Assembly: GCA_004353515.1 (NCBI GenBank) | Contig: SMNZ01000001.1 | Span: forward strand, 868,001 to 932,000 | DNA length: 64,000 nt | From: Alteromonadaceae bacterium M269 | Lineage (GTDB): Bacteria > Pseudomonadota > Gammaproteobacteria > Enterobacterales > Alteromonadaceae | Reading direction: 5' to 3' | Shown: positions 1-7,878 of the stretch, one piece after another | How the letters are laid out: every line of letters begins with the position of its first letter | How positions within the stretch are numbered: position 1 is the first letter of the stretch | Made by a program: the position numbers and the translations under genes | The notes under the pieces: model-generated | What the model was told of the DNA's origin: nothing | The model's input: only the letters and a program-made list of their open reading frames with translations | Databases searched by the model: none

Positions 1-1045
1 ATGGTTGATTGAGTTTTATTAACAGCTCAGGAATTAAGAAGGCAAAACAAGACTGGAAGAAAACCAGCGACGTCGTGCGTGTCAGGTGATAGTTACTGTG
101 GCGGTATTTAATAAACATGCGCACGCCCATGACAACAATAGCCAACGTGTAGACAAATCCGTATATCGACCAAGGACCTGCACCACTGCCATTGAGTCCT
201 TTAAACAAAGGATCAACCAGTGCTACCCATTCAATGATGTACTCAGGAAAAAAGTATAAGGCAATGTAGATAGCGACCAACAAAAATGTCGCTAGCAAGC
301 CAATGAATCCGCCGTTCGTCGATGAATTAAAAAAGATATTGTTGTTTTTTATGCCCGCAGGCCCAGTGTACTTGTCCGGGACAATGTACATAAGGGCACC
401 CACAGTGCCGAGAATGATCGACAAGAAAAAGAACAACCCCGTGTTATTAGCAACAAGGCCTGAAGACGCACTCTTAGTTAGACCATAAACGTACTGGCCT
501 AGCTCATAATCATAAATGCGTTTGCCGTTGGTGATATCAGTGACATTAACGTTTATCTCAACCGATTTTTCTTTAAGTACCTGTTCAATTTCACTCAAAG
601 GCTTGCCCTGCGCACCAGCAAGCCAGTTCGTGTAATCCGTCAGTTTCTTGATCTTATAAGCCGCTTCGTCGGACGTACCCAATGCGTTGGTAAGCTGCTC
701 CAGCTCATAATGCCCTAGCGCATTTACCTCAGCCATAATGGCAGCAATATCGCTATCTGAAATGCTATATCTTTCGTTTAGGGTGTTGTTATATTGATTT
801 AAGGTGCTACGCACTTCATTAATAAAGCTTGCTTTATTAGAGACAGTATTACCCTTTAAATCAGCAAAATGTGGACTTAAAAGCTGCCGGTGAGACTCGT
901 TACTAATGGCATTGCTTAGCGCGTTGTCTGTTAGCGTAAAGGTATTGATCACCAGCATGCCAACAAAAACCAATAACCCGATAAGAAACAGTGACAAACC
1001 GCCCTTTCTTACAGGCACTATCCAAGTTAATTGACTAGTTTGCAT
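1..1045 (-). CDS. Membrane redox protein, possible 4Fe-4S-family protein (3' end outside window)
   Basis: The frame is open from an ATG at 1045 to the window edge, giving 348 residues without a stop. A hydrophobic segment at about residues 17-35 is followed by a soluble, probably periplasmic, stretch of about 170 residues. Several more membrane segments follow, and the visible part ends near YRHSNYHLTRTTSLVFFQ. This arginine-rich loop followed by a phenylalanine-rich helix reminds me of large membrane proteins annotated as 4Fe-4S binding. The iron-sulfur part would lie outside the window, so that name is inference. The start codon lies inside the last codons of the upstream oxidoreductase gene (11-bp overlap), which implies translational coupling and a shared redox role. 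Confidence 0.6.
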   Translation of the reverse strand, partial: MQTSQLTWIVPVRKGGLSLFLIGLLVFVGMLVINTFTLTDNALSNAISNESHRQLLSPHFADLKGNTVSNKASFINEVRSTLNQYNNTLNERYSISDSDIAAIMAEVNALGHYELEQLTNALGTSDEAAYKIKKLTDYTNWLAGAQGKPLSEIEQVLKEKSVEINVNVTDITNGKRIYDYELGQYVYGLTKSASSGLVANNTGLFFFLSIILGTVGALMYIVPDKYTGPAGIKNNNIFFNSSTNGGFIGLLATFLLVAIYIALYFFPEYIIEWVALVDPLFKGLNGSGAGPWSIYGFVYTLAIVVMGVRMFIKYRHSNYHLTRTTSLVFFQSCFAFLIPELLIKLNQP

Positions 1046-2384
1046 GAGCTTGCTCCCTAGTAAAACGCTTGGTTATCCAATTCAATCGGGACAGCGATAA
1101 TTTTGATTCTGGGTTTTGCATATTAAAAGTATCTATAACGTCTTGTTCGTAGCGTTTAAAAAATTCGGGGTCGAAGTTGGCATCTCGCAAATGCTGCAAT
1201 ACATATTTGATTGTGCATTGGTTGGCGAGCCATTTGTCCCACACTTCATGGCGCATACGAATACCAAAGGTATTAATACCTGTGACGACTTGTGTGTCGC
1301 TTTCATAATTGATGCGAATACACAGCTCTTTGTCAGGATGTTGCCAATAAAACGATGAAATATTGTCTTGCGGACTGTTTGGAATGAACCCATAAGTTTG
1401 ATATTCGATATCAAAAAACTTGGCTGAATTGAACCAAATGCCTCGTTCATATTTGGTTCTTTGCCCAGCGATTGTTTTACCGAGCGCTTCACCTTGCATT
1501 TTGCCCGTGTACCACAAAGGTTCAATTCTATTGCGCCCCTCTTCCACCTTTATTTCAGCGCAATCACCCACTGCATAAACATTGGGAATATTGGTTTCTA
1601 AGTAATCATTAACCAGAATACCTCGTCCAACCTCGATATCGCTTTGTGATACAACTCCAATATTAGGGTGCACGCCGGCAGATAAGCCCACAAAGTCGCA
1701 GGCAATCTCTTCACCGTTACTTGTGATGACAGATTTTGCTCTGCCATCATCACCTGCAACAATCTCTTTGAGTTGCGTTTCTAAGCGAAATGTCACACCG
1801 TGCTCTTCAGCGTGGCGCTGAATCAACCTAGATTCCTCGTAAGGTAGAATATTGCCCCAGAATCGGTCTTCCATAACAAGAAATGTTACGTCAATGCCTC
1901 GCGTAATCAGCATTTCAGCCATCTCGATACCAATTAATCCACCGCCCACTAAAACAGCGTGCTTGGCGTTTTTGCAATTCTCTTCCATAAGTTCAAGGTC
2001 TTGATAACTAAATAAGCCCTGTACACCTGGTAGGTCTTGTCCTGGCCACCCAAATTTATTGGATTTAGAACCCGTCGCTAGCACCAGATCGTCATATTCA
2101 ACTTCCTCGCCCGAGGCTAAAGTGAGTTTTTTTGCGTTGGTATCAATGTCAGACACTAAGTCCTGTTTAAGATCAATGCGATTCTTCTTCCAGAAATAAT
2201 CTTCATAAGGTTTTGTATGTTCATACTTCATGTGCCCCATAAAGATGTACATCAACGCCGTTCTGGAGAAGTGATATTTAGTTTCAGAAGAGATGATTAA
2301 AATCTCTCTATCACTGCGCTTTCTCACGTGGCGGGCAACGGTTACGCCTGCTACGCCGTTACCGATGATTACAAGTCTGCTCAT
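1035..2384 (-). CDS. NAD(P)/FAD-dependent oxidoreductase
   Basis: This 449-residue flavoprotein belongs to the pyridine nucleotide-disulfide oxidoreductase fold. The N-terminal FAD-binding motif IIGNGVAG lies at residues 6-13. An ATGSKSN motif follows near residue 105, a second Rossmann motif VGGGLIGIEMAE near 147-158 for NAD(P)H, and the FAD-closing motif YAVGDCAE near 270. No CxxxxC redox disulfide is seen, so it is more like a ferredoxin/rubredoxin or nitrite-reductase-type NADH oxidoreductase than a dithiol reductase. Its 3' end overlaps the start of the membrane protein gene by 11 bp. It probably passes electrons from NAD(P)H to that partner, which is inference from the overlap. Confidence 0.85.
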   Translation of the reverse strand: MSRLVIIGNGVAGVTVARHVRKRSDREILIISSETKYHFSRTALMYIFMGHMKYEHTKPYEDYFWKKNRIDLKQDLVSDIDTNAKKLTLASGEEVEYDDLVLATGSKSNKFGWPGQDLPGVQGLFSYQDLELMEENCKNAKHAVLVGGGLIGIEMAEMLITRGIDVTFLVMEDRFWGNILPYEESRLIQRHAEEHGVTFRLETQLKEIVAGDDGRAKSVITSNGEEIACDFVGLSAGVHPNIGVVSQSDIEVGRGILVNDYLETNIPNVYAVGDCAEIKVEEGRNRIEPLWYTGKMQGEALGKTIAGQRTKYERGIWFNSAKFFDIEYQTYGFIPNSPQDNISSFYWQHPDKELCIRINYESDTQVVTGINTFGIRMRHEVWDKWLANQCTIKYVLQHLRDANFDPEFFKRYEQDVIDTFNMQNPESKLSLSRLNWITKRFTREQAHAN

Positions 2385-2686
2385 AATGGTCTTTTCCTAA
2401 ATGTGTATCGCTAGGTTGCAGAGCGAGTTGAATCTGGGCATACACCCCTTTGATTTATGTTAACAAGTAAGACCGGTGAAGTGCGACTCACTTACGCATA
2501 ATTATTACTTGTATCAAATATGTTATTAAAAACAACACAGTACGTGATAATTCGTGCAAAAAATTCGTCGGGTAAATTAACGAGTTAGCCGTTTTTCAGT
2601 GTATGCCTAGCAAAGTTTTGACAAATCTGTTTGTTATGGCAGCATGGATAAAAAAGAGCAAGTGCTAGGTAGAAGGATTTTTTAGT
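2385..2686. other. Intergenic region between divergent genes
   Basis: About 300 AT-rich bases separate the leftward oxidoreductase gene from a rightward small membrane protein gene. A TTGACA hexamer at 2618-2623 could be a -35 box for the rightward gene, but no convincing -10 lies at the right distance. AGAAGGA at about 2671 is a plausible ribosome binding site for the TTG start at 2687. I see no other gene. Confidence 0.4.
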
Positions 2687-2956
2687 TTGCACATAATTCC
2701 ATATATTCCAGCTGTTCTTTGCTTCGTATACACGATGTGGTTGTTTTTCTCTATTAGAAAACATGTTAGGGCTGATACAAAGGAACCTTGGTACCTAAAT
2801 TATATGTGGTTCGTCGCGGTTCCGAATTCGTCTCTAACAGATATTGGTGTAGAAACACGTAACAAGGCACTTAGGTATCTTTGGCTTTTTGCCAAGCTGA
2901 CTATTTTAGGGCTACTTTTATCATTAGCTTATGCGGTTATTTATGGAAAAAGCTAA
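2687..2956 (+). CDS. Small two-helix membrane protein, unknown function
   Basis: This 89-residue protein starts at TTG 2687 behind a purine-rich AGAAGGA. It has two predicted membrane helices, at about residues 4-22 and 64-86, joined by a charged loop containing KEPWYLNYMW. I do not recognise a family. It is the first of a row of small membrane proteins, each followed by a similar non-coding repeat (copy 1 begins just after its stop), so it may be a cassette-like accessory gene. Confidence 0.55.
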   Translation: MHIIPYIPAVLCFVYTMWLFFSIRKHVRADTKEPWYLNYMWFVAVPNSSLTDIGVETRNKALRYLWLFAKLTILGLLLSLAYAVIYGKS

Positions 2957-3030
2957 CACAACAAATCAACTTCTGCCCTGTCGGGGTCGGATGCCAACTC
3001 ACTGGTCCTTTTTATATTTTAGCCAGCAAG
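2957..3030 (+). repeat. Repeat family A, copy 1
   Basis: About 74 bases directly after the stop of the preceding small gene align by eye, at roughly 70 percent, with 3784-3857. Shared landmarks in order are ACAAAT.AACTT, CCCTGTC, GGGG, CAACTC.CTGGT.CTTTTT and TTAGCCAGCAA. The family is followed by small membrane-protein ORFs. Confidence 0.5.
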
Positions 3031-3073
3031 TTTTCGCAGATTATTTGAAACGTTACATATCTTGGATAATTTG

Positions 3074-3283
3074 ATGCTACCAGAGCCATATAATACGTCG
3101 TTGATAATATTGATTTGTATCTTGGCTAGTTTGCATTTTAGTGGGAAGCTAGGGACTGCAAATAAATCAACATCATTAAAGTACATGAACCAAAAGTACC
3201 CCAAGGTTCCTAAGTACTTAACTGGTTTAGCCATTTTTGTTGCAGTAACTAAGAGTATAGTTTTGGTGATCGATGCCATATAG
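3074..3283 (+). CDS. Small membrane protein, unknown function
   Basis: This reading frame encodes 69 residues from ATG 3074, with a TTGGA about 8 bases upstream. A TTG at 3062 is an alternative start that adds four residues. Two hydrophobic segments are visible, near residues 9-24 (LIILICILASLHF) and at the C-terminus (LAIFVAVTKSIVLVI). An overlapping frame on the other strand (3019-3291) is also open, but it runs through repeat A and looks like a shadow. No family is recognised. Confidence 0.4.
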   Translation: MLPEPYNTSLIILICILASLHFSGKLGTANKSTSLKYMNQKYPKVPKYLTGLAIFVAVTKSIVLVIDAI

Positions 3284-3382
3284 CAAAACAATTAACAGCA
3301 TTTGCTTCGCTAATTCATACACCAACTCTTTAGCTGCTCATGTTAAAAGTTAGCAATCAACGAAAGACTTATTGGAACGTTT

Positions 3383-3775
3383 ATGAAAATTAAAGCCAAA
3401 GGACCGTTCCTAGTTATTTCCCATCCACAAAAAGGGAGTTTCAGGCTATATCTTATGGACGATGATGACAATGGACCTGACTATTATCGAGCAGACAAAA
3501 TGGAATGCGTTCGAGAAATTTACGCTAGAGGTGTTGTAATCAATGGTGAGATTGTAAAAGACTCAATAGAAATCGAAAATTTTCTATCTAAAGCCGATGA
3601 GGTTATTGAAGAAGCTGCAGTCCGTGCAATTCAATACAGACAAGGATATGACAACGTATTAAGAAATGAAATCCTGCCATACTTAGGGTCGATCGAATTT
3701 GACGAGGCTGTCAACGAACTTATGAGTGATCGTGGCTGGAAGACTAGGATGGGTACAAGAGAAGACTTAAATTGA
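3383..3775 (+). CDS. Hypothetical cytosolic protein
   Basis: This 130-residue acidic protein has no membrane segment or signal peptide. The N-terminal half (GPFLVISHPQKGSFRLYL, then an acidic DDDD patch) suggests a small beta-rich domain, and the C-terminal half is helical and charged. TTGGAACG lies just upstream of the ATG. I do not recognise the family. Repeat A copy 2 begins eight bases after its stop. Confidence 0.55.
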   Translation: MKIKAKGPFLVISHPQKGSFRLYLMDDDDNGPDYYRADKMECVREIYARGVVINGEIVKDSIEIENFLSKADEVIEEAAVRAIQYRQGYDNVLRNEILPYLGSIEFDEAVNELMSDRGWKTRMGTREDLN

Positions 3776-3783
3776 CTACTAAC

Positions 3784-3857
3784 AAAACAAATAAACTTCC
3801 CCCCTGTCAGTATCGGGGGCAAACTCGCTGGTTCTTTTTTTGATCTTAGCCAGCAAA
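3784..3857 (+). repeat. Repeat family A, copy 2
   Basis: This is the second copy of the repeat seen at 2957-3030. It contains a possible CCCCC/GGGGG pairing and ends in AGCCAGCAAACTGGCT, a perfect 6-bp hairpin. It lies between a hypothetical gene and the TTG start of the next small membrane protein. Confidence 0.5.
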
Positions 3858-3903
3858 CTGGCTCCGGTTATTTCATACCTTATGTGCCAAAGGAAGCAGC
3901 ATA

Positions 3904-4215
3904 TTGACTCCATTTAAACCATATCCATATTTCCATTGGGTACTATTGGTGTTGTGTGTCGTCTTTGCGTTTTTGAGTCCAGAAGGCGCATATGTCAGTT
4001 TTATTTGGTTCGCTTTCGCTTATTACAACCTGTTTAACAAAATATCTTTAACGGTTGTTGGTAAAAAGTTCTTCATTCCAACTAAGCATGTAAAAAGTGA
4101 TGATTTTCATATATTCGGTTTATTACTAAACTTGCCTTACTTAGCTTGTACTTTCGGCTCGACATATTTATTAAAAATTACAGCAGCCAATATTAATGAG
4201 GCTTTTTTTGTATGA
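3904..4215 (+). CDS. Small membrane protein, unknown function
   Basis: This protein has 103 residues from a TTG at 3904 with AAAGGAAG about 8 bases upstream. Hydrophobic stretches near residues 10-40 (HWVLLVLCVVFAFL and following) and 75-95 suggest two or three membrane helices. No family is recognised. A partial third copy of repeat A follows the stop, as with its neighbours. Confidence 0.5.
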   Translation: MTPFKPYPYFHWVLLVLCVVFAFLSPEGAYVSFIWFAFAYYNLFNKISLTVVGKKFFIPTKHVKSDDFHIFGLLLNLPYLACTFGSTYLLKITAANINEAFFV

Positions 4216-4235
4216 AGCATAATAAAAACATCAAG

Positions 4236-4281
4236 CCACTCGCTATCTCTAGCTGATGAGCATAATAGCCAGCAAAACAAT
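4236..4281 (+). repeat. Repeat family A, partial copy 3
   Basis: Only the right half matches: CACTCGCT, then after a short interval TAATAGCCAGCAAAAC. It stands at the same place relative to its gene as copies 1 and 2, just after the stop codon. The match is short and by eye. Confidence 0.3.
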
Positions 4282-4416
4282 AGTCACCATTTAACCTCAA
4301 TTTAGGTAACCCGACTGATATCGACAAAACTTTGTTACATTTACAAACTTATACAAGGTGTGCTTGTGATGTATAACACCAATGCAATGTAGATTTCTTT
4401 GCAAAGAGTAAAAAGC

Positions 4417-4509
4417 ATGACATTACAATGGGATGCTGATTCACCCATTTACATTCAGCTTTACCAACATACTCAGAATTATTTAAATCACTTTATAAAA
4501 GGATTGTAA
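4417..4509 (+). pseudogene. Probable N-terminal remnant of a GntR-family (YtrA-type) regulator
   Basis: ATG at 4417 opens a 30-residue frame that starts MTLQWDADSPIYIQLYQHT and stops at 4507-4509. The W....PIY.QL pattern is how GntR/YtrA-type repressors begin, just before their winged helix. Here the frame ends before any helix-turn-helix. Its stop is one base from the ATG of the outer-membrane protein gene. It may be the surviving 5' end of a deleted gntR gene or a short leader peptide; the family resemblance is from memory. Confidence 0.45.
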
Positions 4510-4510
4510 G

Positions 4511-5143
4511 ATGAAAAATTTTATCTGCCCAGGCTGGGGAGTTTTAAAAATGGGTAGCAAGTCATTATTATTAGGTTTTGTCTGTTTGGCATTTTCGTCC
4601 GGAGTTCTGGCGATTGAAAAGCAAGAAAACGAAGAGGAACGCAACGACTTTTCCTATTCATACATTGAGGTATCTTTCATTGATCATGGAATAGACCTAA
4701 ACGGAGCTGGCGCTGACTCGGATGGCAGTAAGTTTATATTATCACTCGCTCTTGGCGACAGCTTGTTTGGGATCCTCAATCGCGCAAACACTGATGGCGA
4801 CCAATTTGGATCTGGTTTTGACTTTGATACAGAGGGTTATGGTTTCGGCCTTCGCGGAGACTCTTGGTTCGCTAGTTACACCTACAACACCTGGGATTTG
4901 AACAATACCGAATTCGATGTTGATACTATAAGAGTTGGCTTTCGGGATAAATGGTCTGATAACTTTGAGTTCAGTGCCAGCTATACCTGGAATGACTTTG
5001 AAGGCTTTGATAATGAAAATGGTTTCCAGGTAGGTTTAGCCTACAAAATTTCTTCCAGTTTCGATTTAGTCGCAGACTACGAAACCATCAGCGGTGACTT
5101 CGATCTAGATACAGTCAGTTTGGGCGTTCGACTTAATTTCTGA
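4511..5143 (+). CDS. Outer-membrane beta-barrel protein
   Basis: This 210-residue protein has a cleavable signal peptide; LLLGFVCLAFSSGVLA gives a likely AxA-type cut near residue 34. The mature part alternates polar and aromatic residues in short strands, with DTEGYGFGLRG and VSLGVRLNF among them. It ends in phenylalanine, the usual C-terminal signature for barrel assembly by BAM. The length suggests an eight-strand barrel. The ATG at 4511 has AAAAGGA upstream; an ATG at 4550 would also leave an intact signal peptide. The GntR remnant lies immediately upstream. The substrate or role is unknown. Confidence 0.75.
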   Translation: MKNFICPGWGVLKMGSKSLLLGFVCLAFSSGVLAIEKQENEEERNDFSYSYIEVSFIDHGIDLNGAGADSDGSKFILSLALGDSLFGILNRANTDGDQFGSGFDFDTEGYGFGLRGDSWFASYTYNTWDLNNTEFDVDTIRVGFRDKWSDNFEFSASYTWNDFEGFDNENGFQVGLAYKISSSFDLVADYETISGDFDLDTVSLGVRLNF

Positions 5144-5455
5144 GTGCTTTCTCAGTGGAAGAGACGCCTCCTCTAATTCACAATTATGCACTGCAATTTA
5201 TCTCAGCTTTCAAAAACTGACCCACCGCAGTGCATGTGCATAAATTTGTTGAGCTCCATCAGCTCATTAAAGGAATACGCTCCCTTTATCTCAATAATAA
5301 CCTGATTACGCCATAGTTTATTTCTAGTGGTGTCTTCCTAATTTTGTTACTAATAAATAAAATAACAAAAATGAGTACAAGTAGGTTAGTAAAAGGCGCA
5401 GCGTACGCACTATTAAATTATTAGCGATAAGTACCGTACGAGGGAGAATAGTTTA
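5144..5455. other. Intergenic region with inverted repeat and repeat B half-copy
   Basis: No gene is visible. A 9-bp perfect inverted repeat, ATGCACTGC at 5186-5194 and GCAGTGCAT at 5227-5235, encloses 32 bases. It is followed at about 5251-5292 by the right half of repeat family B. The last bases before 5456 carry GAGGGAG, a good ribosome binding site for the next gene. Confidence 0.45.
5251..5292 (+). repeat. Repeat family B, half-copy
   Basis: This contains CTCATTAAAGGAATACG followed by CTCCCTTTATC, the same block found at 7231, 8619 and 8760. The left half (CGGCCAAAAGCGGACATT) is not preserved here. Confidence 0.55.
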
Positions 5456-5968
5456 ATGATAAAACTGAAGAGTCTTTTAGAGCAAGTTGTTGCTGGTGTT
5501 ATTGTTCTAGCCATTGGTGGAGTTGCAGGATGGGTAGCAAACACTTGGATGAATCCAAAACTGCCTGTAGTAACAGCTGTTATTGAGAATCCCATTAATG
5601 ATACGGAGCTTAACTATAAACCGCTGATTAAAGGACGATATTCTGGCCACCTAAAGGAATCAAAGATTTGGGTGATGGTTTCGCATATTGAAACCCCAGA
5701 GCGGTATTTTCCTTATCGCATATCTCTTGAGGCTCCGAATGCCTGGAGGTCACTGATATACCTAGGTGACACAGATGACAGTGACCTGAACGAGCATTTT
5801 GTTATCTCTGTAGTCCAGATATCTGCTAGTGGCTCAAAATCAGTTGAAGATTACATTGCTACAACGAGCAATCAGGCAACCAAAGATCCAAGCTATATCT
5901 ACCCTGGTATCCAAGGATTACCGACAGGAAGTCGTAAGTTGGATGTAATCAATGTGGTCAGGAAGTAA
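5456..5968 (+). CDS. Membrane-anchored hypothetical protein
   Basis: This 170-residue protein has one N-terminal membrane helix (residues 8-28, LEQVVAGVIVLAIGGVAGWVA) and a soluble domain of about 140 residues that probably faces the periplasm. The domain has several predicted beta strands and no recognisable motif. The start is well supported by GAGGGAG upstream of the ATG. I do not recognise the family. Confidence 0.6.
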   Translation: MIKLKSLLEQVVAGVIVLAIGGVAGWVANTWMNPKLPVVTAVIENPINDTELNYKPLIKGRYSGHLKESKIWVMVSHIETPERYFPYRISLEAPNAWRSLIYLGDTDDSDLNEHFVISVVQISASGSKSVEDYIATTSNQATKDPSYIYPGIQGLPTGSRKLDVINVVRK

Positions 5969-6086
5969 GAAAGTTATTTAAAAGTAAAAATAGAATTTAA
6001 TTCAGACTCTTTGTCAGGACTTGTGATTAAAGGGTTGGAGTCAACCAATCAAATAAAGAGGATGCTTGAAAAAAGGAATATGCCCC

Positions 6087-6464
6087 TTATTGAATAGATC
6101 TGTTCTTTTTAAACCCAATATAAGTTGCTAACGAAGCTACAACAATATTTATTGCACTTATTCTCCAATTGAACCCAAATTCAAATGCACCAGGGTTTAT
6201 CGCAAACTTCATCAAGGTTCCCAAAATCATGCTTAAGAAAAGTAGGCAGAATGCATGTAGATATGGCTTTTGTTTAAGCTCGATAGCAAAAAATATGAAC
6301 ACGACAAATTGAACTAGAAAACCTAATAAAATAAGGCCCAATAAACCTATAGAACCAATGGTAACTCCATGGTAGCGTAACACTTCTACAATACCTGAGA
6401 CGACAGTGAACGTTGCAATTAGGTTTATAAATGAAAATATGATTATTCTTCTGGAATCGAGCAA
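6087..6464 (-). CDS. Four-helix membrane protein, unknown function
   Basis: This 125-residue hydrophobic protein has about four membrane helices, near residues 6-26, 33-60, 66-85 and 100-118, with short charged loops and KKNRSIQ at the C-terminus. The start is TTG, with AGGAG nine bases upstream, so a weak start codon is used with a good binding site. No family is recognised. A second small membrane gene in the same direction lies upstream, but 97 bases away. Confidence 0.5.
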   Translation of the reverse strand: MLDSRRIIIFSFINLIATFTVVSGIVEVLRYHGVTIGSIGLLGLILLGFLVQFVVFIFFAIELKQKPYLHAFCLLFLSMILGTLMKFAINPGAFEFGFNWRISAINIVVASLATYIGFKKNRSIQ

Positions 6465-6561
6465 TTTCCCTGGCTCCTAAAGCTTAAACTAAACTGGACA
6501 TGTAAGTGGGCTAAAATTATGAAGCAATTGCCAGCGAACATATATCCTATTAAGCTTTTTG

Positions 6562-7029
6562 TTAGCTATACGAATTAATAATATATTCAATTATCCCTCT
6601 AATAAGCCAAAAATAGATGAACTCCATAGTAAGGAAAAGTAGCCAAATGAAAACAAACCCGTGCACTGGATTGAATTCCATTACCTGAATGATACCGCTC
6701 ACACTTTCACTAGCTACGATAAAAACAAATGGAGACATTATCGCAAGCATTAAGAATAGGCTTACTACTGAACTAACAACAAAACTTGTTAACCAATTCC
6801 TTACTCCGAAAATTTCCCCTAGCCCTTCAAATGATTCAAATAACTCATCTTCATCTTTAGCGATACCAAAAACCATAATAAAACCTAATGCCATTGCAAT
6901 AATATGCAATGGCCAATATGTGTTCATCACCTCTTCATCAAAGCTGTCAATGTTTACAAATAGGTAAATGCAAACCAGAAGTGAGGATAAAGATAAAAAT
7001 TTTGTAACCAAGTGTTTTCGAATACTCAT
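6562..7029 (-). CDS. Four-helix membrane protein, unknown function
   Basis: This 155-residue protein has hydrophobic segments near residues 10-26, 42-57, 80-107 and 125-150. An acidic loop (DEDELFESFEGLGE) lies between the second and third helices. No motif or family is recognised and the ribosome binding site is weak. It shares orientation with the next downstream membrane protein. Confidence 0.5.
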   Translation of the reverse strand: MSIRKHLVTKFLSLSSLLVCIYLFVNIDSFDEEVMNTYWPLHIIAMALGFIMVFGIAKDEDELFESFEGLGEIFGVRNWLTSFVVSSVVSLFLMLAIMSPFVFIVASESVSGIIQVMEFNPVHGFVFIWLLFLTMEFIYFWLIRGIIEYIINSYS

Positions 7030-7210
7030 TTAGTTTATCTAACTAATTACTATTGAGACGTCATAATAACACTCAATCTTATGTATTAGATTAGTTCTCG
7101 CACACTTACTGAATATCAATAGCTTATCCTTCCGACATCGTTTTTCTAGTGACAGTTCATTTAATTACTAAGAACTCTCGATAATTACATCGTTGTTGGA
7201 GTATGCCTGC

Positions 7211-7265
7211 GAACGGCCAATTGCGAACATTCGCTCATCAAAGGAATACGACCCCTTTATCGTTC
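7211..7265 (+). repeat. Repeat family B, full copy
   Basis: AACGGCCAATTGCGAACATT is followed by CGCTCATCAAAGGAATACG and ACCCCTTTATCG. Compared with the other copies it carries point changes in both halves. It lies between two leftward genes. Confidence 0.6.
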
Positions 7266-7325
7266 TGAGTATCCGATGACGACGTCACTTCAATGGCGGT
7301 AGTTTGAGTATATCTATAAGTATGG

Positions 7326-7724
7326 CTATGAACGGCTATTTATTGATAAAGGTTCAATCTCAAGAAAACCTTCATTAAAAAGCGCCAAAACCACACCCAT
7401 TTGGTGATTATAGTTTTTCGAGGATATCTGCTCCCAAAGTTCTTTCTCTGTTTGATTGGGGTTCTGTATAAGAAGCGGCAGCGCTTGCAATGCATAACCT
7501 TTATTTAATCTAGATTTAGTGTAGTTACCTTTTGGTACACCTTTGACATTTCCATTTTCACACAAGCCAAGAAAAGCGCCTTTGGGGCAACCTTTTTCTT
7601 GACCGCTAACACTGTTGGGAAAGTAACTTTTAACAGCGAAGCCCCAGGCTTCAACTGGGCTCGAAGCTCTTTTTTCCATTATCGATTTAACTGCGCATAA
7701 TGCAGACTTTCCATATTTATTCAT
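7326..7724 (-). CDS. Hypothetical protein, possibly DUF6979 family
   Basis: This 132-residue soluble protein contains the block VSGQEKGCPKGAFLGLCENG at about residues 45-64, then GNYTKSRLNKGYALQAL. That KGCPKGAFLGLC core matches my memory of the uncharacterised DUF6979 family, but I could not check it. The C-terminal part (ELWEQI to VLALFNEGFL) reads like a small winged-helix-type segment. The start is supported by AGGAG upstream of the ATG. The function is unknown. Confidence 0.55.
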   Translation of the reverse strand: MNKYGKSALCAVKSIMEKRASSPVEAWGFAVKSYFPNSVSGQEKGCPKGAFLGLCENGNVKGVPKGNYTKSRLNKGYALQALPLLIQNPNQTEKELWEQISSKNYNHQMGVVLALFNEGFLEIEPLSINSRS

Positions 7725-7878
7725 TTACTCTCCTAAAATGATGGCTGAGAAGTTGTTATTAGAATATTAGCGCTAACGGCCAGAAGAAGACGCTCAATAT
7801 CAAATTTAAAAGTGCTGGTTTAATACTCTGCAACTATAATAATCGAAACAAAATAGCCTTGTATCTTAGGAAATAAAA

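Noticed and set aside
3019-3291. 90-residue gene on the minus strand
   Set aside because: It overlaps a small membrane-protein frame and repeat A; composition and context favour the plus-strand frame, though neither is certain.
2687-4281. Chromosomal integron cassette array
   Set aside because: The gene-plus-repeat rhythm is suggestive, but I cannot find paired RYYYAAC and GTTRRRY core sites in the repeats and no integrase gene is in the window.
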